NCBI GenBank assembly: GCA_021798135.1
Contig: JAJZYI010000059.1
Coordinates: forward strand, 1-13,266
DNA length: 13,266 nt
Source of the DNA: Actinomycetes bacterium
GTDB lineage: Bacteria; Actinomycetota; Acidimicrobiia; Acidimicrobiales; UBA8190
Direction of reading: 5' to 3'
The notes below the pieces were generated by a model, which searched no databases, was not told the DNA's origin, and saw nothing but the letters and a program-made list of their open reading frames with translations. Made by a program: the position numbers and the translations under genes. This document shows, piece by piece, positions 6,565-13,266 of this stretch. Numbering within the stretch: position 1 is the first letter of the stretch; each line of letters starts with the position of its first letter.

Positions 6565-6599
6565 CCGGGCCCGCCCGGGTGCTGCCGGCCCGCCGGCGG
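6565..6599. terminator. hairpins in a 42-bp convergent gap, possible two-way terminator
   Basis: CCGGG/CCCGG with a 4-base loop (6565-6578) and the palindrome CCGCCGGCGG (6590-6599) fill the short gap between the convergent epimerase and cyclic-di-GMP stop codons. T-tracts are absent, so termination is inferred from position and dyad symmetry only. Confidence 0.35.
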
Positions 6600-6603
6600 C
6601 GGG

Positions 6604-9600
6604 TCAGACGGTGCCTGGGAGCAGCACGCCCCGCTGCAGGGCGGCGCCGGCGTCCTCGGGCTCGAGCGGCCGGGCGTACAGGAACCCCTGCGCGTAGCGG
6701 CAGCCGAGCGCGGCCAGCCGCTCGGCCTGGTCCACGCGCTCCACGCCCTCGGCGACGACGCGGAGCCCGAACGTCTCGGCCACGTCCACCACGGCCCGGA
6801 TGATGGTGTCGTAGCGCGTGCCGAGCCCGTCGATGAACGTCTTGTCGACCTTGACCGTGTCGACCGGCAGCAGCGACAGGGAGCTGAGCGACGAGAACCC
6901 CGTGCCGAAGTCGTCGATGGCGATGTGGACCCCGAGCTGCCGGAGCGCCTCGATCCGGCGGGCGGCGGCGGGGAGGTCGTCGATGAAGGCGCTCTCGGTG
7001 ATCTCGAGCACGAGCGACGTCGGCGGGATGCCGGTGTCGCCCAGCGCGCCGGCCACGTCGCCGATGAGGCGGTCGTGGTCGAGCTGCCGGCTCGACACGT
7101 TGACGCTGATCCGGAGGCGCCCGGGGTCGATCCCCTGGCGGTGCCACGCCGCGGCCTGGCGGCAGGCCTGCTGCAGGACCCAGCGCCCGATGGGCACGAT
7201 CAGGCCGCTGTCCTCGGCGACGGGCACGAAGGTGGCCGGGCTCACCGGTCCCGACGGTCGCTGCCAGCGCAGGAGCGCCTCGACGCCGACGATGGACCCG
7301 TCGCCGAGCGACACGACCGGCTGGTACACCAGGCGCAGCTCGCCGTTGTCGACGGCGTCGTGCAGCGCCGTGGCGATGTCGAACCGCCACGCGGCCCGGG
7401 CGGTCAGCACCTCGTCGAACAGCTCCACCCGGGCGCGGCCGCGCTGCTTGGCGTGGTACATGGCGGCATCGGCGCGGCGGATCACGTCGAGCGCCCTGTC
7501 CGACCGGGTCCCGAAGGCGACGCCGACGCTGGCCGACAGGTGGCACTCGACGCCGTCGAGCAGGAACGGCCGGTCGAACGCGCCGAGCAGGCGCCACGCC
7601 CGCGCCAGGGCGTCGTGGCTGTCGGCGACGTCCGACCTCAGGACGGCGAACTCGTCGCCGCCGAACCGGGCCACGAGCCCCCCGCCCGACGCGATCTCCA
7701 ACCGGCGTCCCACGTCGGTGACGAGCTGGTCGCCCACGTCGTGCCCGCGGCTGTCGTTGACGTACTTGAAGTGGTCGATGTCGAGGAAGAAGACCGCCAC
7801 CGTGCTCGTGGCGGCCGCGCCGGGGGCGTGGGGACCGCGGGGGCCGTGGGGACTGCCCGGGTCGTGGGGACCGGTCCCCGCCGCGGTGCCTGCAGCAGCC
7901 GCCGCGACCTCGGCGCCGAAGCCGGCTGTGTCGTGGCCGGCTGTGTCGTGGCCGGCTGTGTCGTGGCCGGCTGTGTCGTGGCCGCGGGCGTCGCCCAGGG
8001 CGAGGTCGAGGTGCTCCAGGAACAGCGTCCGGTTCGGCAGGCCCGTCAGGTCGTCGTGGGTGGCGTGGTGGGCCAGGCGGCTCTCCAGGGCGAGCCGCTC
8101 TGACACGTCACGGATCGTGGCGGCCACCAGGCGGTTGGCGGGGTCGTCGACGGGTGCCAGCACGATCTCGGCCGGGAACGAGCTGCCGTCCTTGCGGACC
8201 CCGCGGACGGCGCCGGCGGCGATCGCGACGAGGCCGTCGGGTGGCGGCTGGCCCCACGGGCGGCGATGGTGAGCGCCGCCGGCAGCGGACCCGGGGTCGG
8301 TGCCGGTTCCTCCCCGCGCGGCGGCCGGCTCGCCGGCGGGACCGTCGCCGGTGCCCAGCTCGGTGACGTCTGCACCGACCAGCTCGTCGATCCGGTAGCC
8401 GAAGAGCCGGGCCGCCTGCCGGTTCGCCTGGTGGACGATGCCCCGGTCGTCGTAGACGAGCATGGCGTCCGGCGCGGACGCCAGGATGGTGCGGACGCTC
8501 TCGGCGTCGCGGCGCTCGCCCGTGACCGCCCGGGCGGCCGCGAGGCCGTGACCGGCGTTCGCCGCCACGAGCTCCAGGGCGGCGAGCTCCTCGTCGCCGG
8601 GCCGCCGCACGATGGTCGTGCCGGCCACGAGCACCGCCGCCATGGTGCCGTGGACGCGGATGGGGACGCCGACGGTCGTGCGCATGCCGGTCGACCGAAC
8701 CGTCCCCACCGCCCGGTCGAAGGTGGCGTAGTCGGCGACGGTGGTGCGGTCGGTCTCGAGCACGATGCCGGCCATCCCGACCGTGAGCTGCTGCCGGGTC
8801 CCCGTGAAGGCCTGCGGCAGCCCCACCGCCCGCGCCACCGTGTAGGTCCGGCGGTCCTCCTCGAACACGCAGACCGACGCCGCGGCGTAGCCGAGCTCGG
8901 CGATGGCGTCGATCACCCAGTCCCAGATGGCTTCCTCGTCGAGCGCGGTCAGGGTACCCCCGAGCGCCGCCACCCGGCGCCACAGCCTGGCGCGGCGCTG
9001 CGAGTCGAGCCGGAGCCGGACGTGCTGGCGGAGCTCGGCGACGATGTTCTCGGAGAGCATGTCGGTGCCCCAGGCCAGCGCGGCCAGCATCCCCACCCGG
9101 AAGACGACCGTGGCCGTACCGACGTGCCAGCCGAGGACGGCCAGGGTGGCGAGGTACCCGGCCACGGCGGCCCCGTTGAAGGCGAGGCGCAGGTGCCTCG
9201 GGTACGTGGCGCCGGCCTGGAAGACGGCCACGACCAGCAGCAGCAGGTAGAGGTCCGACCGGCTCCCCCCGGTCTCGGCGATGGCCGCGCAGATCGCCGT
9301 GGTGTCGAACCCGACCCACAGCAGGCTCACCACCGTGGCGGATCGCGACCCGGTCCGGGCCCGCTGGATCGCGACGGCCATGGCCGCGGTGGCCAGGATC
9401 GTGAGCGACAGGAGGAGGGCGTAGGCGGTGGCGTCGAGCGGGGGCCGGCCGGGGAGCACGGCGTACAGCACCAGCACCAGCAGGACGGCGGAGGTCTCGG
9501 CCACGCCGGCACGTGCGGTCGCGGCGAGCAGGGCGCCGGTGCGCCGGCCGACCTCGGCCGACACGTCCGCGTCGGAGACGACGGGGTCGGACGGCTCCGG

Positions 9601-9879
9601 CGCCCACAGCAGGTCGACGGTGCTCCTCAGCCTCGGGGGTCGAGCCCGGCCCGGGTCGCGGTCCACGCCGCGGGGGTCGAGGTCACCGGCGGACGGTGCG
9701 GCGTGCAGGTCGCGATCCTCGGGCCGGGAGGTGGCTGCCCCGGCCGTGTCGTCGCTGACGGGCCCCGCAGCCGGCCCCACGACCGCCGGCACAGCCGTGT
9801 GCGGGTCGTGGCGCCCCCCGCCCCCGTCAGCACCGCGTCGTTGGCTCGAGCGGGTTCCGCCTGGAACCCTGACGCGCAT
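6604..9879 (-). CDS. membrane GAF-PAS-GGDEF-EAL cyclic-di-GMP signalling protein
   Basis: This 1091-residue sensor should make and degrade cyclic di-GMP. Order: disordered N-terminus (1-120); about six membrane segments (127-144, 151-171, 181-200, 209-225, 233-250, 256-272); GAF-like domain (about 305-450); PAS (460-595); GGDEF (600-820); EAL (830-1085). The cyclase motif is intact (GGDEF at 740-744, FFLDIDHFKYVND at 697-709), but no RxxD inhibitory site precedes it. The phosphodiesterase residues are intact: E867 of EALLRW, N927, E959, D989-D990, K1010, E1044 and Q1064. Both activities are therefore plausible. Low-complexity insertions interrupt PAS (about 508-555) and GGDEF (about 631-690); the latter holds four perfect 15-bp repeats. 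The ATG at 9879 has GAGGA 6 bases upstream. The frame stays open for 3 kb upstream, but that part overlaps the molybdo-hydroxylase gene and is not coding. The 24-bp motif lies 42 bases upstream. Confidence 0.95.
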   Translation of the reverse strand: MRVRVPGGTRSSQRRGADGGGGRHDPHTAVPAVVGPAAGPVSDDTAGAATSRPEDRDLHAAPSAGDLDPRGVDRDPGRARPPRLRSTVDLLWAPEPSDPVVSDADVSAEVGRRTGALLAATARAGVAETSAVLLVLVLYAVLPGRPPLDATAYALLLSLTILATAAMAVAIQRARTGSRSATVVSLLWVGFDTTAICAAIAETGGSRSDLYLLLLVVAVFQAGATYPRHLRLAFNGAAVAGYLATLAVLGWHVGTATVVFRVGMLAALAWGTDMLSENIVAELRQHVRLRLDSQRRARLWRRVAALGGTLTALDEEAIWDWVIDAIAELGYAAASVCVFEEDRRTYTVARAVGLPQAFTGTRQQLTVGMAGIVLETDRTTVADYATFDRAVGTVRSTGMRTTVGVPIRVHGTMAAVLVAGTTIVRRPGDEELAALELVAANAGHGLAAARAVTGERRDAESVRTILASAPDAMLVYDDRGIVHQANRQAARLFGYRIDELVGADVTELGTGDGPAGEPAAARGGTGTDPGSAAGGAHHRRPWGQPPPDGLVAIAAGAVRGVRKDGSSFPAEIVLAPVDDPANRLVAATIRDVSERLALESRLAHHATHDDLTGLPNRTLFLEHLDLALGDARGHDTAGHDTAGHDTAGHDTAGFGAEVAAAAAGTAAGTGPHDPGSPHGPRGPHAPGAAATSTVAVFFLDIDHFKYVNDSRGHDVGDQLVTDVGRRLEIASGGGLVARFGGDEFAVLRSDVADSHDALARAWRLLGAFDRPFLLDGVECHLSASVGVAFGTRSDRALDVIRRADAAMYHAKQRGRARVELFDEVLTARAAWRFDIATALHDAVDNGELRLVYQPVVSLGDGSIVGVEALLRWQRPSGPVSPATFVPVAEDSGLIVPIGRWVLQQACRQAAAWHRQGIDPGRLRISVNVSSRQLDHDRLIGDVAGALGDTGIPPTSLVLEITESAFIDDLPAAARRIEALRQLGVHIAIDDFGTGFSSLSSLSLLPVDTVKVDKTFIDGLGTRYDTIIRAVVDVAETFGLRVVAEGVERVDQAERLAALGCRYAQGFLYARPLEPEDAGAALQRGVLLPGTV
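7921..7980. repeat. four perfect 15-bp tandem repeats inside the GGDEF domain gene
   Basis: GCCGGCTGTGTCGTG occurs four times with no mismatch. In the cyclic-di-GMP protein it encodes repeats of HDTAG (about residues 634-653). It falls between the first helix of the GGDEF domain and its first core strand. Perfect identity suggests recent slippage; copy-number change would preserve the frame. Confidence 0.95.
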
Positions 9880-9902
9880 CGAGTCCTCATGGTAGCGCCG
9901 GT

Positions 9903-9917
9903 GGTGGCGAAACCACC
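9903..9917 (-). other. leader hairpin of the cyclic-di-GMP gene
   Basis: GGTGG and CCACC pair across a 5-base loop between the 24-bp motif and the ribosome binding site. An alternative register pairs CGGTGG (9899-9904) with CCACCG (9913-9918). It could affect translation or stability of the message. Confidence 0.35.
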
Positions 9918-9921
9918 GTGA

Positions 9922-9945
9922 AGTTGTCGTTGGCCACGCAACGAT
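9922..9945 (-). promoter_or_regulatory. 24-bp motif, copy 2 (upstream of the cyclic-di-GMP gene)
   Basis: On the plus strand this reads AGTTGTCGTT, 7 bases, CAACGAT, with 19 of 24 positions equal to the site at 4204-4227. CGTTG and CAACG also form a 5-bp inverted repeat around 6 bases. It sits 42 bases from the ATG, in the 122-base gap after the molybdo-hydroxylase stop codon. That is where a promoter or operator for the cyclic-di-GMP gene would be expected. Confidence 0.55.
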
Positions 9946-10001
9946 CGGAGCGGCCCGCGCTGGAGCGCTCCGGGTGCGCCGCACGGCCCGCGCGTCGGCG
10001 A

Positions 10002-12764
10002 TCAGCCCGGCAGGCGGTGCCCGGGAGCGAGGGGGAGGTCGCGCAGCCGGCGGCCGGTCGCGTCGAAGATGGCGTTGGCCACGGCCGGGGCCACGGCGAT
10101 CATCGGGGTCTCGCCGGCGCCGGCCGACGGCAGGTCGGGGCGGTCGCAGAGCACGACCTCGATCTCGGGAAGGTCGGCGAAGCGTGGCAGTGGGTAACGG
10201 GCCAGCGAGGCCTCGGCGAGCCGGCCGCCGGCGACCGGCAGGGCCTCCACGAGCGCTCCGCCGAGGGCCATCATCGTCGCACCCTCGATCTGGTTGGCGA
10301 CCGTGTCGGGGTTGACCACGGTGCCGCAGTCGTAGGCGGTGACGACGCGGGTGACTGCCAACCGGCCGTCGGGCTCGACCCGGACCTCGGCGCAGGTCGC
10401 CACCCGTCCGTCCTTCTCCAGACCGACCGCCAGGCCCCACCCGGTCCGCGCCCCGTCCGCCGAGCCGGCCACCGTCGCGTTGTCGCCGGCGCCGACGGCG
10501 TCCGCTGGGTCCCTGGTGTTCCCGGCGCCGGCAGGGCTCCCGGCGCCGGCGGCGTCCGCTGGGTCCCCGCTGTTCCCAGCGCCGCCGGCACCCTCCGGGG
10601 CCTGGGCTCCGCCGCGGTGGCCCGGGGTGCCGGCGGCCCAGCCGAAGCGATCGGCGGCCGCCCGGAGCACCGCGACCAGCCGGTCGTCGTCGAGGCGCGC
10701 CAGGCGGAACTCGAGCGGGTCCTCGCCGCGCCGGCGGGCCAGCTCGTCGATGGCCGACTCGCGGGCGAAGGCGTTGGCGCTGGCGGCCAGGGCCCGGTAG
10801 GAGCCCTGGTGCAGCGGCGAGCGTGCCGGTTGGTAGCGCAGGCGGCGCGTTCGCGTCCGGTACGGCGCGGCCAGCGCGGCCGCGCCGGCGTTGACGTCCA
10901 GGAAGTCCCACGCCGCCAGCTCGCCGTCGGCGTCGAGACCGGCGGCCACGTCGATCACCGCCATGGGGCGGACGGTGCCCCACCGGAGCTCCTCGGCCCG
11001 GCTCCAGTGGACCCGCACCGGTCGCCCCGCCGCACGCGCCAGGAGGGCCGCCTCGGCGGCGACCTCGCCGGCGTGCTTGCCGCCGAACGCCCCGCCGGTC
11101 GGCGGCACCACCACCCGGACGTCGCCCTCGTCGACCCCGGTAGCGGCCGCCACCCGGCTCCTCGTGCCGAAGGGCACCTGGGTGCCGGTCCACACCGTCA
11201 CCCGCCCGCCGTCCCACTCGGCCAGGGCGGCCCGGGTCTCGAGCGGCACGTGGGCCAGGTAGGCGGTCGTGTAGGTGGCGGTCACCGTCTGGGCGGCCAA
11301 CGCGAGCGCGCCGGCCACGTCGCCGGTGGCCTCCTCGACCTGGCGTTCCCACCCCTCGCCGGCGACCGGGTGGGAGCGCAGGTAGTCGGCCAGGTCCCCG
11401 TCGATCGGCGGCGGCTCGTCCCACTCGGCGCCGATGGCGGCGACGGCCCGGCGGGCCGTGGCCGGGTCGTGGGCCACCACCCCGACGAGCGAGCCCTCCC
11501 GGACCACCGTCACCCCGTCCATGGCCTCGGCCCGGCGGCAGTCCACCGATCGCAGCGTGGCACCGGGCACGGCCGGCCGGAGGATGGCGCCGTGACCCAT
11601 CCGGGGGCGGTCGAGGTCCGACACGAACCGCCGGGAACCCGTGACGGCGTCCACCCGCCCTGGCTGGTGGCCCGACCGCCCCACGAGGCGCCGGTCCGCC
11701 GGCGCGACGAGGGGCGGCGCGCTGTCGAGCACGACCAGGCGGCAGCCGTCGCCGAGCCGGCCGGCGCCGCCGATCTCGCCGAGGGCGACGCGCGCACCGG
11801 CGGCGGCCAGGCGCAGCGGCTCGCCGCTGTCGGGCAGTGAACGGCTGCCGAACGTGCCCATGTCGTACGGGCAGACGTCGGTGTCGCCCTGGACCACCAC
11901 CACCTGGTCGGGCTCCACCTCGAGCTCCTCGGCCACCAGCAGGCGGAAGGCGGTGGTGTTGTCCTGGCCGACGTCCACCTTGCCGCTGAAGGCGCGCACC
12001 TGCCCCGACGGCGCCACGTGGACCCAGGCGCCGCCGTTGCCGGCCCAGCTCCCCGGCGGCCGGCTGGCCGGCCACACGCACACGAGCCCCGGGCCGAGGA
12101 CGGCCTCGTGGTCGCGCTCCTGCGGGGCCACGAGGTCCCACGGCCGCCGCGGCCTCGGCAGGAGGGCGGTGGCGTCGCCCGCACCGGCGGCCCGTTGCAG
12201 CCGGTCGTCCCCTGCGGTGCTGTTCGCCGTGGCGCCTGCGGTGCTGTTCGCCGTGGCGCCGGCGGTGCTGCCGATCGTCTCCCTGGGTGTGCCGCCCGGT
12301 CCGGCTGCCTCCCGCGCCAGCTCGGCCGCACGGTGCGCGGCCCGGCGGATCCGCGCGTGGCAGCCACAGCGGCACAGGTTCGGCCCCAGCGCGGCGGCGA
12401 CGGCGTCGTCGTCGGGATCGGGGTCGTCGCGGACGAGCGCGGCGAGCCGCAGGGCCATGGCGGGGGTGCAGTACCCGCACTGCGAGGCCCCCTCGTCGAC
12501 CAGAGCCTGCTGGGCCGGGTGGAGGTACCCGCCCGTGGCCAGGCCCTCGACGGTGGTGACCTCCCGCCCGGCGACCTCGCGCAGCGGCGTCTGGCACGAC
12601 AGGACGGGAGCGCCGTCCACGAGCACGGTGCAGGCGCCGCACTCGCCCTCGCCGCAGCCCGGCTTGGTGCCGGTGAGCCCGAGCGCGCCACGGAGCCAGC
12701 CGATCAGCATCCCGTCCGCGCCGTCGAGCGGGTGCGGGCGGCCGTTGACGACCACCACTGCCAT
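10002..12764 (-). CDS. fused [2Fe-2S]-molybdopterin hydroxylase (xanthine dehydrogenase/isoquinoline oxidoreductase family)
   Basis: This 920-residue fusion joins two subunits that are separate in many relatives. Residues 1-155 are the iron-sulfur part: a plant-type cluster bound by C37, C42, C45 and C57, and a second by C96, C99, C131 and C133. A linker (about 156-205, repeated ATANSTAG) leads to the molybdopterin part (about 210-915). That part resembles IorB-type subunits: AWVHVAPSGQVRAFSGKVDVGQ (246-267), GDTDVCPYDMGTFGSR (293-308), the hammerhead domain (370-450), PPTGGAFGGKH (554-564) and the catalytic E885 in AGAGETPM. A repeat-rich insert (711-775) interrupts it. No FAD domain or FAD-subunit gene is present, so the electron acceptor is unknown; relatives of the isoquinoline type use a cytochrome. 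It hydroxylates an aldehyde or N-heterocycle that cannot be named. The ATG at 12764 has TAGGGT 6 bases before it. Molybdopterin maturation genes are not in the window. Confidence 0.93.
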   Translation of the reverse strand: MAVVVVNGRPHPLDGADGMLIGWLRGALGLTGTKPGCGEGECGACTVLVDGAPVLSCQTPLREVAGREVTTVEGLATGGYLHPAQQALVDEGASQCGYCTPAMALRLAALVRDDPDPDDDAVAAALGPNLCRCGCHARIRRAAHRAAELAREAAGPGGTPRETIGSTAGATANSTAGATANSTAGDDRLQRAAGAGDATALLPRPRRPWDLVAPQERDHEAVLGPGLVCVWPASRPPGSWAGNGGAWVHVAPSGQVRAFSGKVDVGQDNTTAFRLLVAEELEVEPDQVVVVQGDTDVCPYDMGTFGSRSLPDSGEPLRLAAAGARVALGEIGGAGRLGDGCRLVVLDSAPPLVAPADRRLVGRSGHQPGRVDAVTGSRRFVSDLDRPRMGHGAILRPAVPGATLRSVDCRRAEAMDGVTVVREGSLVGVVAHDPATARRAVAAIGAEWDEPPPIDGDLADYLRSHPVAGEGWERQVEEATGDVAGALALAAQTVTATYTTAYLAHVPLETRAALAEWDGGRVTVWTGTQVPFGTRSRVAAATGVDEGDVRVVVPPTGGAFGGKHAGEVAAEAALLARAAGRPVRVHWSRAEELRWGTVRPMAVIDVAAGLDADGELAAWDFLDVNAGAAALAAPYRTRTRRLRYQPARSPLHQGSYRALAASANAFARESAIDELARRRGEDPLEFRLARLDDDRLVAVLRAAADRFGWAAGTPGHRGGAQAPEGAGGAGNSGDPADAAGAGSPAGAGNTRDPADAVGAGDNATVAGSADGARTGWGLAVGLEKDGRVATCAEVRVEPDGRLAVTRVVTAYDCGTVVNPDTVANQIEGATMMALGGALVEALPVAGGRLAEASLARYPLPRFADLPEIEVVLCDRPDLPSAGAGETPMIAVAPAVANAIFDATGRRLRDLPLAPGHRLPG
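10489..10580. repeat. 54-bp imperfect repeat in the molybdo-hydroxylase gene
   Basis: GCGCCGACGGCGTCCGCTGG (from 10489) recurs at 10543 with one difference in 20 bases, an 18-codon period. GGCGCCGGCAGGGCTCCC between them looks like a decayed sub-unit. It encodes the GNxxDPADAxGAG repeats at about residues 730-760, a Gly/Ala-rich insertion between conserved blocks of the molybdopterin domain. Confidence 0.8.
12211..12276. repeat. 24-bp tandem repeat in the FeS-molybdopterin linker
   Basis: Two identical 24-bp units starting CCTGCGGTGCTGTTCGCC lie at 12211-12234 and 12235-12258, followed by a diverged third. They encode ATANSTAG repeats (about residues 163-185) joining the iron-sulfur part to the molybdopterin part. 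The repeat is in frame and would vary linker length. Confidence 0.9.
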
Positions 12765-12770
12765 CCGACC

Positions 12771-12776
12771 ACCCTA
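12771..12776 (-). promoter_or_regulatory. -10 box (TAGGGT) for a leaderless molybdo-hydroxylase transcript
   Basis: TAGGGT on the minus strand matches TAnnnT and ends 6 bases before the ATG at 12764, the spacing expected if transcription starts at the A of ATG. Only a weak GGTGG could act as a ribosome site. No -35 is evident. Confidence 0.45.
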
Positions 12777-13073
12777 GGTCCGGCTCGCGGGTCGCAGGAG
12801 GGCCGAACGTCCCCGCGGCGGACCGGCCCCGGCGGCGTCCGGGAGCTGGCCTGCGCCCCCGCCACGCCCGCCGCCCAAGGCCGGAGCCGCGCTGCGAGCG
12901 GTCGCGTCCCGGCGGCGGGCGCCGGCTGCGAGCTCGCCCTGGGGGGCGTCGAGGGGATCGGCACCTCGGTCGCCGTGGCGTTCGCCGTCCCGATCGCCAC
13001 CGCTCCGCCGTGGGCGCCTCGCCGTCGACCGGCCTGTCCAGCATGGACGAGGTGACGGCGCACGGGACCGGCT
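12777..13073. other. stretch without a supported gene
   Basis: Long open frames on both strands here give Arg/Pro-rich peptides without recognisable motifs, as expected by chance at this G+C content. I see no gene, repeat or RNA. Upstream promoter elements of the molybdo-hydroxylase gene probably lie at its left end. Confidence 0.5.
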
Positions 13074-13228
13074 TCACGCCGGGCTCGCCGTGCCGGGCCG
13101 GCCGTACCGCGGTCGCGGCGTATCGAAGAGGACGCGGAGCGACGTCGTGAGGACACGCCGGGCGCAGGTCAGGTGGTCGACGCCGTCGTCGAAGGACCCG
13201 ATCGGGGCGGGCGACCTGACCCGGCCTT
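13074..13228 (-). pseudogene. possible gene remnant beside the tRNA
   Basis: A minus-strand frame ending in TGA at 13074-13076 has 45 of its last 48 codons ending in G or C. It reads, in part, IGSFDDGVDHLTCARRVLTT, a more protein-like composition than the usual shadow frames. It contains no ATG or GTG before running into the tRNA, so it cannot be an intact gene. A plus-strand frame through the same bases has equally strong third-position bias, so the direction is uncertain. An 8-bp inverted repeat (GGTCAGGT at 13167-13174, ACCTGACC at 13214-13221) lies within it. Confidence 0.2.
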
Positions 13229-13266
13229 TGGTGCGCCCCGGGGGATTCGAACCCCCAACCTGCGGA
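13229..13266 (-). tRNA. 3' half of a tRNA, cut by the window edge
   Basis: Read on the minus strand, this shows TCCGC (3' side of the anticodon stem), variable loop AGGTT, and a perfect T-arm GGGGG/CCCCC around TTCGAAT. The acceptor strand GGGGCGC, discriminator A and an encoded CCA end at 13229 follow. The anticodon lies beyond the window, so the isotype cannot be assigned. Confidence 0.93.

Noticed and set aside
6604..13077. A 2157-codon open frame read as one giant protein ending in GGDEF-EAL
   Set aside because: The part upstream of 9879 overlaps the molybdo-hydroxylase in another frame and reads as Arg/Pro-rich nonsense; family motifs, a ribosome site and an intergenic gap support the start at 9879.
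13160..13266. Short plus-strand protein ending in RPGGFEPPTCG
   Set aside because: This peptide is the well-known false translation of the strand opposite a tRNA gene.

Overview
The window is about three-quarters G+C. Its protein-coding genes use G or C at nearly every third codon position. A DUF4193-like zinc-ribbon protein, an Rpf-type secreted muralytic domain and TAnnnT boxes set just upstream of start codons all point to a high-GC Actinomycetota chromosome. An Acidimicrobiia-like lineage is possible, but that is only an inference. I see no phage, transposon, CRISPR or plasmid genes.

Layout, left to right. A possible minus-strand gene start at the left edge is divergent from a plus-strand fumarylacetoacetate-hydrolase (FAH) family gene (296-1195). 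Then come minus-strand genes for a small CxxC protein (DUF4193-like, 1251-1580), an alpha/beta hydrolase (1723-2976) and a secreted Rpf-type protein (3211-3852). A 706-bp gene-free stretch follows, holding a possible structured leader, a 24-bp motif and a 24-bp tandem repeat. Next is surE (minus, 4559-5413), divergent from an aldose-1-epimerase-family gene (plus, 5575-6561) across an intergenic region with a perfect 22-bp palindrome. Then a large membrane GAF-PAS-GGDEF-EAL cyclic-di-GMP protein (minus, 6604-9879) lies downstream of a fused [2Fe-2S]/molybdopterin hydroxylase (minus, 10002-12764). The right edge holds a gene-poor stretch and the 3' half of a minus-strand tRNA with encoded CCA.

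Most genes look like independent housekeeping or metabolic units rather than one operon. Three patterns in the non-coding and low-complexity DNA stand out. First, a 24-bp motif with 19 of 24 identical positions lies upstream of two minus-strand genes about 5.7 kb apart, the Rpf-like gene and the cyclic-di-GMP gene. Second, surE is flanked by related DNA: the palindrome upstream matches, at 16 of 18 positions, a unit repeated in tandem just downstream. Third, short tandem repeats of 15, 18, 24 and 54 bp occur at five places; the four coding ones keep frame and lie in linkers or a C-terminal tail. Three genes also have a TAnnnT box 6-7 bases before the start codon and so are probably transcribed without a leader.
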